From Shewanella canadensis (lineage in GTDB: Bacteria > Pseudomonadota > Gammaproteobacteria > Enterobacterales > Shewanellaceae): DNA of 64,000 nucleotides. The notes under the pieces were generated by a model that saw only the letters and a program-made list of their open reading frames with translations, ran no database searches and was not told where the DNA came from. Below are positions 1 through 7,657 of the stretch, piece after piece; position 1 is the first letter of the stretch, and the number at the start of each line of letters is the position of its first letter. The stretch spans positions 62,001-126,000 of the forward strand of contig NZ_RXNU01000012.1 of NCBI RefSeq assembly GCF_003966225.1, in the 5' to 3' direction. Position numbers and translations under genes: made by a program.

Positions 1-1
1 G

Positions 2-1135
2 TTGCAACAGGTTGCCGAGAGGTTCAAGCGGGCGCTTCGTAAAGAGGATGTGATCTCACGATTCGGCGGCGATGAATTTACAGTATTACTCTCCAATATC
101 CGAACCGATAATGCCACAACAGTGGTCGCCAGGAAGCTATTGGCCTGTTTCTATGAGCCATTTAAGCTGCCTAGTAGTGAGGTGGTGATATCGGCCAGTA
201 TAGGTATTGGCGTGTTTCCCGATAATGGTGATAGTGTCGATAGTTTAATGATGAATGCTGACAGTGCCATGTACAGGGCGAAGGAGAAGGGGCGTAACTG
301 TTTTCAATTCTATACCAAAGAGATGAATCAATATGCCCAGGAGAGGCTGGAGTTAGAACTGGAACTGAGAAAAGCGTTGGAGCGCGATGAGTTTGTACTC
401 CACTATCAGCCTCAATTTGACCCGAATGGACGGATCATCGGTTGTGAGGCTCTCATTCGTTGGCAGCATCCGGTTAAAGGCTTACTCTCCCCCGGAGAGT
501 TTATCAATATGGCTGAAATCACAGGCTTAATCGTCCCTATAGGTAAGTGGGTAATCGATACTGCTTGTATGCAGCACAAGATGTGGCTTTCGCAAGGCTA
601 TCCGGCGCTTAATATTTCAGTCAATCTGTCGGGGAGGCAGTTTTTACATCATGATCTTCTCGAAACCGTAAGTAATGCGATTACAACTTCGGGTATTTCC
701 CCTTCTTGTCTGGAGTTGGAGCTCACCGAAAGTATTATGATGGTGAATGTCGAAGAAACTATACGGACTCTCAATGACATCAGTCGTTTGGGGATCGATA
801 TGTCGATCGATGATTTCGGTACCGGTTACTCCTCTATGTCATGTCTGAAACGCTTTCCTGTGAATAAGCTGAAGATTGACCAGTCATTCGTGCGTGGCTT
901 GCCCCAAGACAAAGAGGATGTCGCCATCGTTAAGTCAATTATTGTTATGGCTCATGCACTGAACTTGACCGTTATCGCAGAGGGCGTAGAAACTCTGGAG
1001 CAACTCGAATTTCTCAAATCATCTCGATGTGAAGAGTTTCAAGGATATTATTTCAGTCGTCCGATACTCGCCGCCGATATTGAGCAATACCTACAAGCGC
1101 TCGCCGATGAAGATGTACCTAAAGTGGTGAACTAA
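2..1135 (+). CDS. GGDEF-EAL cyclic-di-GMP protein, 5' end outside window
   Basis: The reading frame is open to the left edge, so this is the C-terminal part of a longer protein; the first TTG in frame is internal and not a real start. It holds the second half of a GGDEF domain with an intact RFGGDEF active site at about residue 20 and an RKED sequence just before it that fits the RxxD inhibitory site. A full EAL domain follows (EALIRW near residue 150, DDFGTGYSS near 273). GGDEF domains make cyclic-di-GMP and EAL domains hydrolyse it. Both look catalytically complete, so net activity cannot be told from sequence. Sensory domains are expected upstream of the window. Confidence 0.93.
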   Translation: MQQVAERFKRALRKEDVISRFGGDEFTVLLSNIRTDNATTVVARKLLACFYEPFKLPSSEVVISASIGIGVFPDNGDSVDSLMMNADSAMYRAKEKGRNCFQFYTKEMNQYAQERLELELELRKALERDEFVLHYQPQFDPNGRIIGCEALIRWQHPVKGLLSPGEFINMAEITGLIVPIGKWVIDTACMQHKMWLSQGYPALNISVNLSGRQFLHHDLLETVSNAITTSGISPSCLELELTESIMMVNVEETIRTLNDISRLGIDMSIDDFGTGYSSMSCLKRFPVNKLKIDQSFVRGLPQDKEDVAIVKSIIVMAHALNLTVIAEGVETLEQLEFLKSSRCEEFQGYYFSRPILAADIEQYLQALADEDVPKVVN

Positions 1136-1264
1136 GTTGGTATGTAACTCACTCACGTCTATGTTATCGATGTTGAAGCTGTCAAGGTTAAAGGGCGGGT
1201 TTGAGTGAGTCTGAATTGTTGGGGTAGGGTCTTTTTTAATAAAGCACTTGTGTGGAAATGAGAC

Positions 1265-1293
1265 GAAACCTGTGAGGGGAGCTCACAGGTTTC
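1265..1293. terminator. Hairpin terminator between convergent genes
   Basis: A perfect 12-bp inverted repeat (GAAACCTGTGAG / CTCACAGGTTTC) with a 5-nt loop lies between the convergent GGDEF-EAL gene and the ferredoxin gene. A T-rich stretch follows on the + strand and an A/T-poorer one on the other side, so it best fits termination of the + strand gene but may serve both. Confidence 0.65.
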
Positions 1294-1301
1294 AATTATT
1301 T

Positions 1302-1559
1302 TTACACGACAGGTTTACCGGTAATGAGGTGATACTTCACCAGAAGCTCATCCTCTGACTCTTGATGAGCAGGATCCGGGTCGATGCAGTCGATAGGACA
1401 CACCGAGATACAGGTTGGTTTATCGTAGTGTCCAACACATTCGGTGCAGAGTTCGGGATCAATTTCGTAGATCTCTTCACCCATAGTGATTGCCTGATTG
1501 GGACATTCAGGCTCACACATGTCGCAGTTGATGCAGCTATCGTCGATCAATAATGCCAT
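1302..1559 (-). CDS. yfhL: YfhL-like 2[4Fe-4S] ferredoxin
   Basis: An 85-residue protein with two cysteine clusters: CINCDMCEPECP near residues 10-20 and a second with CTECVGHYDKPTCISVCP, in which an insertion separates the cysteines as is typical for the YfhL / Allochromatium-type 2[4Fe-4S] ferredoxins. It is a soluble low-potential electron carrier. In E. coli YfhL is needed for hydroxylation of 23S rRNA C2501 together with the U32 protein RlhA. Here it sits 27 bp downstream of a U32-family gene on the same strand, so the two are probably co-transcribed and the ferredoxin is a likely electron donor for it (inference). Confidence 0.92.
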   Translation of the reverse strand: MALLIDDSCINCDMCEPECPNQAITMGEEIYEIDPELCTECVGHYDKPTCISVCPIDCIDPDPAHQESEDELLVKYHLITGKPVV

Positions 1560-1585
1560 CTATTTAATACCTTAAAAGCACTCAG

Positions 1586-2971
1586 TTATGCCGGTGAGTG
1601 CGGGTTACGGGTATCTTGACCTTGTGGCAAGTTACGCAATAATACAGCTTTATCTAACTCTACGTTAGCTGGCATCGACAAGAACACAAAGTGTCCTGAA
1701 CCTAACCCGGCTTCCACACTTTCGCCCTTACGGTTTAGCAATGATTCTATGGTTAGTGTCAAGTTACCCTGAGGGGTCATCACCTCGACGCTATCGCCAA
1801 CGCTAAATTTATTCTTAACATCGATTTCAGCCATGCCGGCACCATTAAGCTTACCCGTGAACTCACCAACAAACTGTTGGGTATCGCTGATAGAGTAGCC
1901 ATAATCATAGTTCTGGTATTCATCATGGACATGACGACGCAGGAAGCCTTCGGTATAGCCTCTATGCGCCAGGCCTTCCAGGTTATGCATCAATGTGCGG
2001 TCGAAATCCTTGCCAGATGCCGCATCTTCGATAGCCTGACGATACAGCTGAGCGGTACGTGCGACATAGTAAAATGATTTAGTACGACCTTCGATCTTTA
2101 ATGAATCTATGCCCATCTTACTCAAGCGCTCGACATGCTGAATGGCGCGAAGATCTTTAGAGTTCATGATGTAAGTACCATGCTCATCTTCGAAGGCGGG
2201 CATATACTCGCCTGGTCGACCCGCTTCTTGCAACAATACGATTTGATCGCTTGGTTGACCTTCACCTAATGTCGGCTTCTCAAATTGCACACCATTTTGA
2301 TCAACAAGTCCTTGAGGGTTCACTGCAACGATGTCGCCTTCCATAGTCTCTTTGGCTTCGTGGGCATCATATTTCCAGCGGCATGAATTAGTACAAGTAC
2401 CTTGGTTTGGATCGCGTTTGTTGATATAGCCGGAAAGCAGGCAACGACCCGAGTAAGCCATACAAAGTGCACCATGAACGAATACTTCCAACTCGATATC
2501 GGGGCAACGTTGGCGGATCTCTTCAATCTCATCGAGTGAGAGTTCACGAGAGAGGATCACACGCTTGATACCTTGTTGCTGCCAGAACTTCACCGATGCC
2601 CAGTTGATAGCATTGGCTTGTACTGAAAGGTGGACCACTTGATCGGGAAAGGCTTCTCTTACCATCATGATCAAGCCCGGATCAGACATGATTATGGCGT
2701 CAGGTTGCATGGCAACGACAGGTTCCATGTCCTTGATATAGGTCTTAAGCTTAGTATTATGAGGCGCAATGTTGCTGACCACGTAAAGCTTTTTACCTAA
2801 GCTATGAGCTTCTTGAATACCCGTTGCCAGATTTTCCATCTTAAAGTCATTATTTCGCACCCTAAGGCTGTATCTAGGCTGGCCTGCGTAGACAGCGTCA
2901 GCGCCATAGGCGAAAGCGTAACGCATATTTTTCAGTGTCCCAGCAGGAGACAATAGCTCAGGTTTAAACAT
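1586..2971 (-). CDS. trhP: U32-family tRNA hydroxylation protein (TrhP/YegQ-like)
   Basis: A 461-residue peptidase-U32 family protein starting MFKPELLSPAGT; this start is preferred over one four codons upstream because family members begin at this motif. Length fits YegQ/TrhP (about 450) and not the longer RlhA. The family signature HGALCMAYSGRCLLS and the cysteine-rich CTNSCRWKYD, thought to hold an iron-sulphur cluster, are present near residues 165-205. In E. coli TrhP helps make 5-hydroxyuridine at tRNA position 34 from prephenate-derived chemistry; it is not a proven peptidase. The adjacent downstream ferredoxin gene supports a redox RNA-modification role. Confidence 0.88.
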   Translation of the reverse strand: MFKPELLSPAGTLKNMRYAFAYGADAVYAGQPRYSLRVRNNDFKMENLATGIQEAHSLGKKLYVVSNIAPHNTKLKTYIKDMEPVVAMQPDAIIMSDPGLIMMVREAFPDQVVHLSVQANAINWASVKFWQQQGIKRVILSRELSLDEIEEIRQRCPDIELEVFVHGALCMAYSGRCLLSGYINKRDPNQGTCTNSCRWKYDAHEAKETMEGDIVAVNPQGLVDQNGVQFEKPTLGEGQPSDQIVLLQEAGRPGEYMPAFEDEHGTYIMNSKDLRAIQHVERLSKMGIDSLKIEGRTKSFYYVARTAQLYRQAIEDAASGKDFDRTLMHNLEGLAHRGYTEGFLRRHVHDEYQNYDYGYSISDTQQFVGEFTGKLNGAGMAEIDVKNKFSVGDSVEVMTPQGNLTLTIESLLNRKGESVEAGLGSGHFVFLSMPANVELDKAVLLRNLPQGQDTRNPHSPA

Positions 2972-3271
2972 AATAACTCTCAATTGGTGATTAAAGTCGC
3001 AATAAGCGGGCGGGCATTTTACTCAATGCCACGCCTGTTATCAAATTTAGCGCAAAAAATGTCAAATAGAGATGTGGGGAAAATATTATTCGCTCAGTGA
3101 GGGCGTGATATTTGGATTTTTATTCCCTAACAATCCTAAAGTTAGCTAGAATCTAAACAAGATGTTAACTATCTGAATACTTTTTACACCTACACTTAAC
3201 TCATCAGCTGATATACTCATCGAGCTCGTTGAGTCGGTTTTATTTTGAAGAAAGAGAGAGTGGGAGTCCTA

Positions 3272-4114
3272 ATGTCTACTGAACATCAACTATTGGTCGG
3301 GCTTTTAAAGAAATTAAAGGCTGATTCCTTAGTGCTGCCTACGTTACCTGAGGTCGCGATGAGAGTTCAGGAGGTCGTTTCCAGACCCGATTCGAGCCCT
3401 AAACAGGTGGCTGAGATCATAGGTCAGGATGCCGCGATTTCGGCAAGAATGATCAAAGTGGCTAATAGTGCTCTGTATAGCCGTGGCGTGAAAGCCGAAA
3501 ACGTCAACAGTGCGGTCACCCGCATCGGATTAACTCAAATTAAAGCGATTGCGACCTCTGTTGCTATGGAGCAGTTGTTTATCTCTACCAATGAGATGGT
3601 GTGGGAGGTGATGGATGAGGTTTGGACCTGCTCTATCGAAGTGACTTCGGCGGCCTGTGCCATGTTGCTTATCTATAATAAGAGGCATAAAGGCTGCGGG
3701 ATCAACTTCGACACCCTCACGTTAGCGGGCCTGGTTCATAATATCGGTGCCTTACCAGTGCTCTCCGAGGCCGAATCTAAGCCTGAGTTATTTACCAGTA
3801 TCGTTCAACTTAGGGCATTAGTGCGCAAGATGCAGGGGCCGATAGGCCGCGCCGTCTTAAAGAGTTGGGATTTTGCCCCGGAAGTGATGGAGGTTGTCGA
3901 ACGTTGGTCTGATCTTCATTATCTTCCCGATAATGTAGGTTATCTCGATTTTGTTCGCGCAGCCGCATTTTATACCGGTGAGCTTAGAGCTGGAGCCGAT
4001 CTCGAAGAGCGGTTGGATGTATTTGCTAAACGTGGGTTGCCTGTATCGGCCGAAGAGTTGGCCGGTGATGAATTTTTGGATAAATACCACTCAATTAAGC
4101 TCAGTTATGAGTAG
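3272..4114 (+). CDS. HDOD domain signalling protein
   Basis: A 280-residue protein made almost wholly of an HDOD domain (from about residue 10 to 215), the non-catalytic relative of HD phosphohydrolases often found in signalling proteins. The start MSTEHQLL is chosen because a GGGAG sequence lies 7 nt upstream; a TTG nine codons earlier lacks one. Recognisable family segments are LPTLPEVAMRVQEVV and DAAISARMIKVANSALYSR. It lies 65 bp upstream of a GGDEF-EAL gene on the same strand, so it may be co-transcribed and act in the same cyclic-di-GMP pathway. No enzymatic activity can be assigned. Confidence 0.85.
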   Translation: MSTEHQLLVGLLKKLKADSLVLPTLPEVAMRVQEVVSRPDSSPKQVAEIIGQDAAISARMIKVANSALYSRGVKAENVNSAVTRIGLTQIKAIATSVAMEQLFISTNEMVWEVMDEVWTCSIEVTSAACAMLLIYNKRHKGCGINFDTLTLAGLVHNIGALPVLSEAESKPELFTSIVQLRALVRKMQGPIGRAVLKSWDFAPEVMEVVERWSDLHYLPDNVGYLDFVRAAAFYTGELRAGADLEERLDVFAKRGLPVSAEELAGDEFLDKYHSIKLSYE

Positions 4115-4179
4115 GTGAACAGAGGACTTATCGTCTCTTTTAATCGATAAATAAACTAACTTGGGGTTGACGGACTCGC

Positions 4180-5676
4180 GTGGAAAGCGATTGGTATATC
4201 TGGTTTTTACTCGTTTTATCTGTCGCTGGTATCATCTATTGGTACCGGCATAAAAAAGATGGCACTGAGTTTATTCAAGTTTTAGTACAATATCTGAAAA
4301 GACCTCACGGTTATCATCAGTTACATGTTTCAGAAGTACCCACAAAGTACATTCAGCTTTATCAAGCATTCCAATACTTTATTGCTACCCTTCCTATTCC
4401 GAGTGATAAAGATAAGTTAACCGGTTTTTCTAACCGTTTAGGACTGAAATCAAAGTTTATGAGTCTGATGCCATTAACACAGGGAACCTTAGTGTTAATC
4501 GATGTCTATCGCTTTCGATTCGTCAACGATCTGTTTGGCTTCTCTGTCGGCGATAAATTGCTTTTGTCACTATCAAAGCGTCTCACCGCACTCGAGGAGG
4601 ACGTGACCTTTCTGGCTCGCATGAATGAAGATGAGTTTTTGCTTTATTTTGACTGTGCCCAAACGGAAGAGACTCTGTTTTCTATCCGTCACCAGTTACA
4701 AGCTCCTTTTGAGATAGATGATACCCCGATAACGGTTCAAATTCAGATGGGCTATCTGGATTTGAAGCAACATCATACCGATGTCAGCCAGCTCTTGAGA
4801 CGGCTGGACCTTGCCCTTATTAAAGCCAAACAAGATAAATATTTCTTCGCCAGCTATGTGAAAGATGACGATGTCAGCCAACACCGCCAACTCAGTATCA
4901 TTAACCGACTTCCTAAGGCATTAGCGTCGGGGGAGTTGTATATGGTTTACCAACCCAAATTCACCATATCTGATGGACGATGTGTACAGGTGGAGGCGTT
5001 AATGCGCTGGGAACACCCTCAATTAGGTGTGTTGTCGCCGGCTGAGTTTATTCCGCTTGTAGAGTGCGCCGGGATGATACAGGTCGTGAGCCAGTGGGCG
5101 CTGGATCAGGTGATATCTCAACAGGCCAAATGGCAGCTGTCGGGCTTACATCTGCAAGTCGCGGTTAACCTTTCAACTCAAGATCTTATCAGCGGCACAC
5201 TGTGTGATGATATTCAGGCTAAGTTGCACCGACATAAGGTCGATGCCAGCGCGCTTTCCATTGAGATAACCGAGAGCACACTGATGGGCGACATGGATAT
5301 TGCGGTTCAAACAATAAATAAATTGAAGCAGGTTGGTGTTGACGTTGCTATCGATGATTTCGGTACGGGTCACTCCTCCCTGGCTTATTTGAAAAACTTT
5401 CCCGTGGATGAGGTGAAAATTGATAAGGCGTTTATCGATGACCTGTTAGTCGACTCTCGTGCATTACACATCATGAAATGCAGCATTGAGTTGGCAAAGG
5501 GGCTTGCCTTTAAGGTGACGGTTGAGGGGGTTGAAACCGAGGAGATATATCTGGCATTGATGAATATGGGGGTCGATAAAATCCAAGGCGATCTCTTCGC
5601 GAAGCCGATGAGCGCTCAAAAACTCGAAGACTGTTGGGGACTGCTTCAGCAGAGCAGACTGCCCCGGATAAGCTAA
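4180..5676 (+). CDS. Membrane EAL phosphodiesterase with degenerate GGDEF
   Basis: A 498-residue protein with a GTG start, one N-terminal membrane segment (about residues 5-22), a GGDEF-like domain and an EAL domain. The GGDEF active site reads RMNEDEF near residue 147, so both glycines are lost and cyclase activity is unlikely. The EAL domain keeps EALMRW (about 272) and DDFGTGHSS (about 391), so the likely activity is cyclic-di-GMP hydrolysis, with the dead GGDEF possibly acting as a GTP sensor. The last codons and stop lie inside the terminal repeat of the palindromic element at 5665-5950. Confidence 0.9.
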   Translation: MESDWYIWFLLVLSVAGIIYWYRHKKDGTEFIQVLVQYLKRPHGYHQLHVSEVPTKYIQLYQAFQYFIATLPIPSDKDKLTGFSNRLGLKSKFMSLMPLTQGTLVLIDVYRFRFVNDLFGFSVGDKLLLSLSKRLTALEEDVTFLARMNEDEFLLYFDCAQTEETLFSIRHQLQAPFEIDDTPITVQIQMGYLDLKQHHTDVSQLLRRLDLALIKAKQDKYFFASYVKDDDVSQHRQLSIINRLPKALASGELYMVYQPKFTISDGRCVQVEALMRWEHPQLGVLSPAEFIPLVECAGMIQVVSQWALDQVISQQAKWQLSGLHLQVAVNLSTQDLISGTLCDDIQAKLHRHKVDASALSIEITESTLMGDMDIAVQTINKLKQVGVDVAIDDFGTGHSSLAYLKNFPVDEVKIDKAFIDDLLVDSRALHIMKCSIELAKGLAFKVTVEGVETEEIYLALMNMGVDKIQGDLFAKPMSAQKLEDCWGLLQQSRLPRIS

Positions 5677-5950
5677 TACCAATCGGTATAAAGGTGTGGT
5701 CACTCAGCGAGAGTTTAGCGCTTGTGAGGCAAGGCAACGAGTGAGGAACATAGTTATTCTACGTTTAAGCCCGTTAACGCAGTATCGGAAGTGCTAAAAC
5801 TCGCCTTTCAGGAGTGTTTTTGGCAGCCTACTTCTGTGTTGAATGAGTTCAAAAGGGCTCACCATTCCCTCACTCTTTCGCCTTGAATTATGCAGCCAAA
5901 AATAACTCTGAGTTGACCACTTTCTTATATCGATTGGTATAGCTTATCCG
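5665..5950. repeat. MITE-like element with imperfect terminal inverted repeats
   Basis: About 285 bp bounded by imperfect inverted repeats of roughly 35 bp: CGGATAAGCT followed by ATACCAATCGGTATAA on the left, and the reverse complement ending ...TTGGTATAGCTTATCCG on the right. The interior has no convincing gene. A shorter sequence resembling its left end occurs at 38864-38905, and the core palindrome ATACCNATNGGTAT recurs just after phoB (about 51361). The left repeat covers the stop codon of the EAL gene. No transposase is encoded, so any movement would need help from elsewhere. Confidence 0.7.
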
Positions 5951-5964
5951 AGTATCTTTAGGTT

Positions 5965-6429
5965 CTATGAAAGTGTCGGTGAGCTGAAAGACTGACTGAG
6001 CCGTTCAATCAAATCCGCCGACATGGGGGCAAGCTGGCGGGCTTTATTCATACAGACCATCTCTATTTGAGCGGTAACCGCAGGTTTCTTAGCGTTGGGG
6101 CGCCAAATTTCCTGTTTCCAGACCGTTCTGTATTTGCTTTCGAAGTAGAAGCGGGTTCGAACATCGATAATATCGGCAAATTCGACGCCGTCATGACATA
6201 ACATATCGCTTCGATATACCGCAAACCCCAGGCCATCCTCTTGCCACAACGCCGAAAGAATCTCGGCTCCGATGACATGTTCTCTTGCCCGTTCAAAATA
6301 CTTCAGAAAATTGGGGTGGTAAACCACACCGGAAAAATCAGTATCTTCGTAATAGATCTGTACCGGAAAGTGGAATGTTGAGCTGTAATTCATCTCTTTA
6401 GTGTTTTGCATATTAGGGGGGGATAGCAT
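5965..6429 (-). CDS. YbgC/4HBT-type hotdog acyl-CoA thioesterase
   Basis: A protein of up to 154 residues of the hotdog-fold 4-hydroxybenzoyl-CoA thioesterase class. The diagnostic segment YEDTDFSGVVYHPNFLKY, near residues 27-44, holds the catalytic aspartate. The family cleaves acyl-CoA (or acyl-ACP) thioesters in the cytoplasm. The gene is not beside tolQRAB, where true ybgC sits, so it is probably a paralogue with unknown substrate. Start is uncertain: ATG codons at 6429, 6411 and 6393 are all in frame and none has a strong ribosome site; the core domain begins only after the third. Confidence 0.85.
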   Translation of the reverse strand: MLSPPNMQNTKEMNYSSTFHFPVQIYYEDTDFSGVVYHPNFLKYFERAREHVIGAEILSALWQEDGLGFAVYRSDMLCHDGVEFADIIDVRTRFYFESKYRTVWKQEIWRPNAKKPAVTAQIEMVCMNKARQLAPMSADLIERLSQSFSSPTLS

Positions 6430-6560
6430 TGGAAAAATTAGCGCTAGTCTAGCACAGGGAACAGTTCAAGAGGTGCTACCTCTTGAACTTCATTTACAGC
6501 TAACTCTAGACCTAAGCTATCTCAAGTGGCTTGATCTGAGGCTGCCAGAGCCGATGCCTG

Positions 6561-7343
6561 TTAAGGCTTTAAATTCATATCTAAATGGCGAGCGGTTTCG
6601 AAACTCGAAGACATAATTTGCTGGTAACTGCCATCATTTTTCAAGGCTGTTAATCCTGTGTCCAGCATCTCGGCTAAGTGTTCTGCTTCTGGATTTTTCT
6701 TGGAGAAGGCGAGATAAACTTGTCCGGTATGGTTAATGAATGTCGAACCTATCTCTGATGAAACCCGCATCTGTTCTATATACTGCTCGGCAACCAGATC
6801 ATACATGATCGCTGTATCTATTCTATTTAATAGCAGCAAGTTAATCAGTTGGTTGTGATTCGATAGCTTAATGATCTGTATGTTTGGCAATTCTGATAAT
6901 TCATCTCCGTACTCATAGCCATCAATGATACCGACTCTGGTATTTGGGGGGAGCTGCCATTTACTTTCCACGTTAAGTGGAGACTGCTTGCTTTGATAAA
7001 ATGATGCGGTGGCGGAAAAAAGAGCTTGTTTGCCGAAGATAAACTGATCTTGAGTGCTTTTCTCTTTTACTAAGTTAAAAACACCGTCGACGATCCCCTT
7101 TTTGGCCATCACAACGGCGCGAGCGTAGGGAACAACAATACTGTCGACTTCGATGCCAACACGAGAGAAGGCGGAATTGATCAGAGAGTGTGAAAGTCCG
7201 CTACCGGAGGATTCGGCATAAGGGGCCCAATTGTCTTCGGCGGCTAACTTGACAGTCCTAGCCATATCATCGGCGGCAAGACTGTAGCTGATGAGACACA
7301 ATAGCAGTGAAAGTGCTCGCGGGAGTAGATTGAGGTTTGGCAT
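6561..7343 (-). CDS. Periplasmic solute-binding protein, family 3-like
   Basis: A 260-residue protein with an N-terminal signal peptide (hydrophobic LLPRALSLLLCLISYSLA, cleavage near residue 24). The ATG at 7343 is chosen because AAAGGA precedes it; an upstream in-frame ATG would spoil the signal peptide. The mature part resembles the amino-acid binding proteins of ABC transporters (family 3): DNWAPYAES near the start and a two-lobe pattern. No permease or ATPase gene is nearby, as with the many stand-alone Shewanella proteins of this type, so the ligand and partner are unknown; it may feed a sensor rather than a transporter. Confidence 0.78.
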   Translation of the reverse strand: MPNLNLLPRALSLLLCLISYSLAADDMARTVKLAAEDNWAPYAESSGSGLSHSLINSAFSRVGIEVDSIVVPYARAVVMAKKGIVDGVFNLVKEKSTQDQFIFGKQALFSATASFYQSKQSPLNVESKWQLPPNTRVGIIDGYEYGDELSELPNIQIIKLSNHNQLINLLLLNRIDTAIMYDLVAEQYIEQMRVSSEIGSTFINHTGQVYLAFSKKNPEAEHLAEMLDTGLTALKNDGSYQQIMSSSFETARHLDMNLKP

Positions 7344-7657
7344 AAAATCCTTTAAACCATGAGTATCCATATGACTCTTAAAAACATGATAATCCAATTT
7401 TATAAAAGCGTGACAATTATTTATCGGTTTTAACCTGTTTTTTGTGATCTGGATGTGAATATATCCAGGTTCTCACCATTCGTTTCGTTCAAGCTGAGTC
7501 AGCTCCCACCTGCAGAGCCGATGATTAGCAACCTCTTGCCGATAGGCTGAACTTCAGACTTTCATTTGTATTAATAGTTACTTGTCTCATTTTTATAACG
7601 ATTCTGCTACAATCAAAGTTTGCAATTCCCTATTTTTTAAGAGATTCGTTCCGTCAT
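7344..7657. other. Divergent intergenic region, no gene seen
   Basis: This 314-bp gap separates the solute-binding protein gene from the divergent large GGDEF-EAL gene and must hold both promoters. A TACAAT sequence at about 7608 is a possible -10 box for the rightward gene, but no well-spaced -35 was found. No convincing operator or small gene was recognised. Confidence 0.5.

Noticed and set aside
5965..6429. Naming the thioesterase ybgC
   Set aside because: True ybgC is linked to tolQRAB-pal; none of these genes is here, so a paralogue is more likely.
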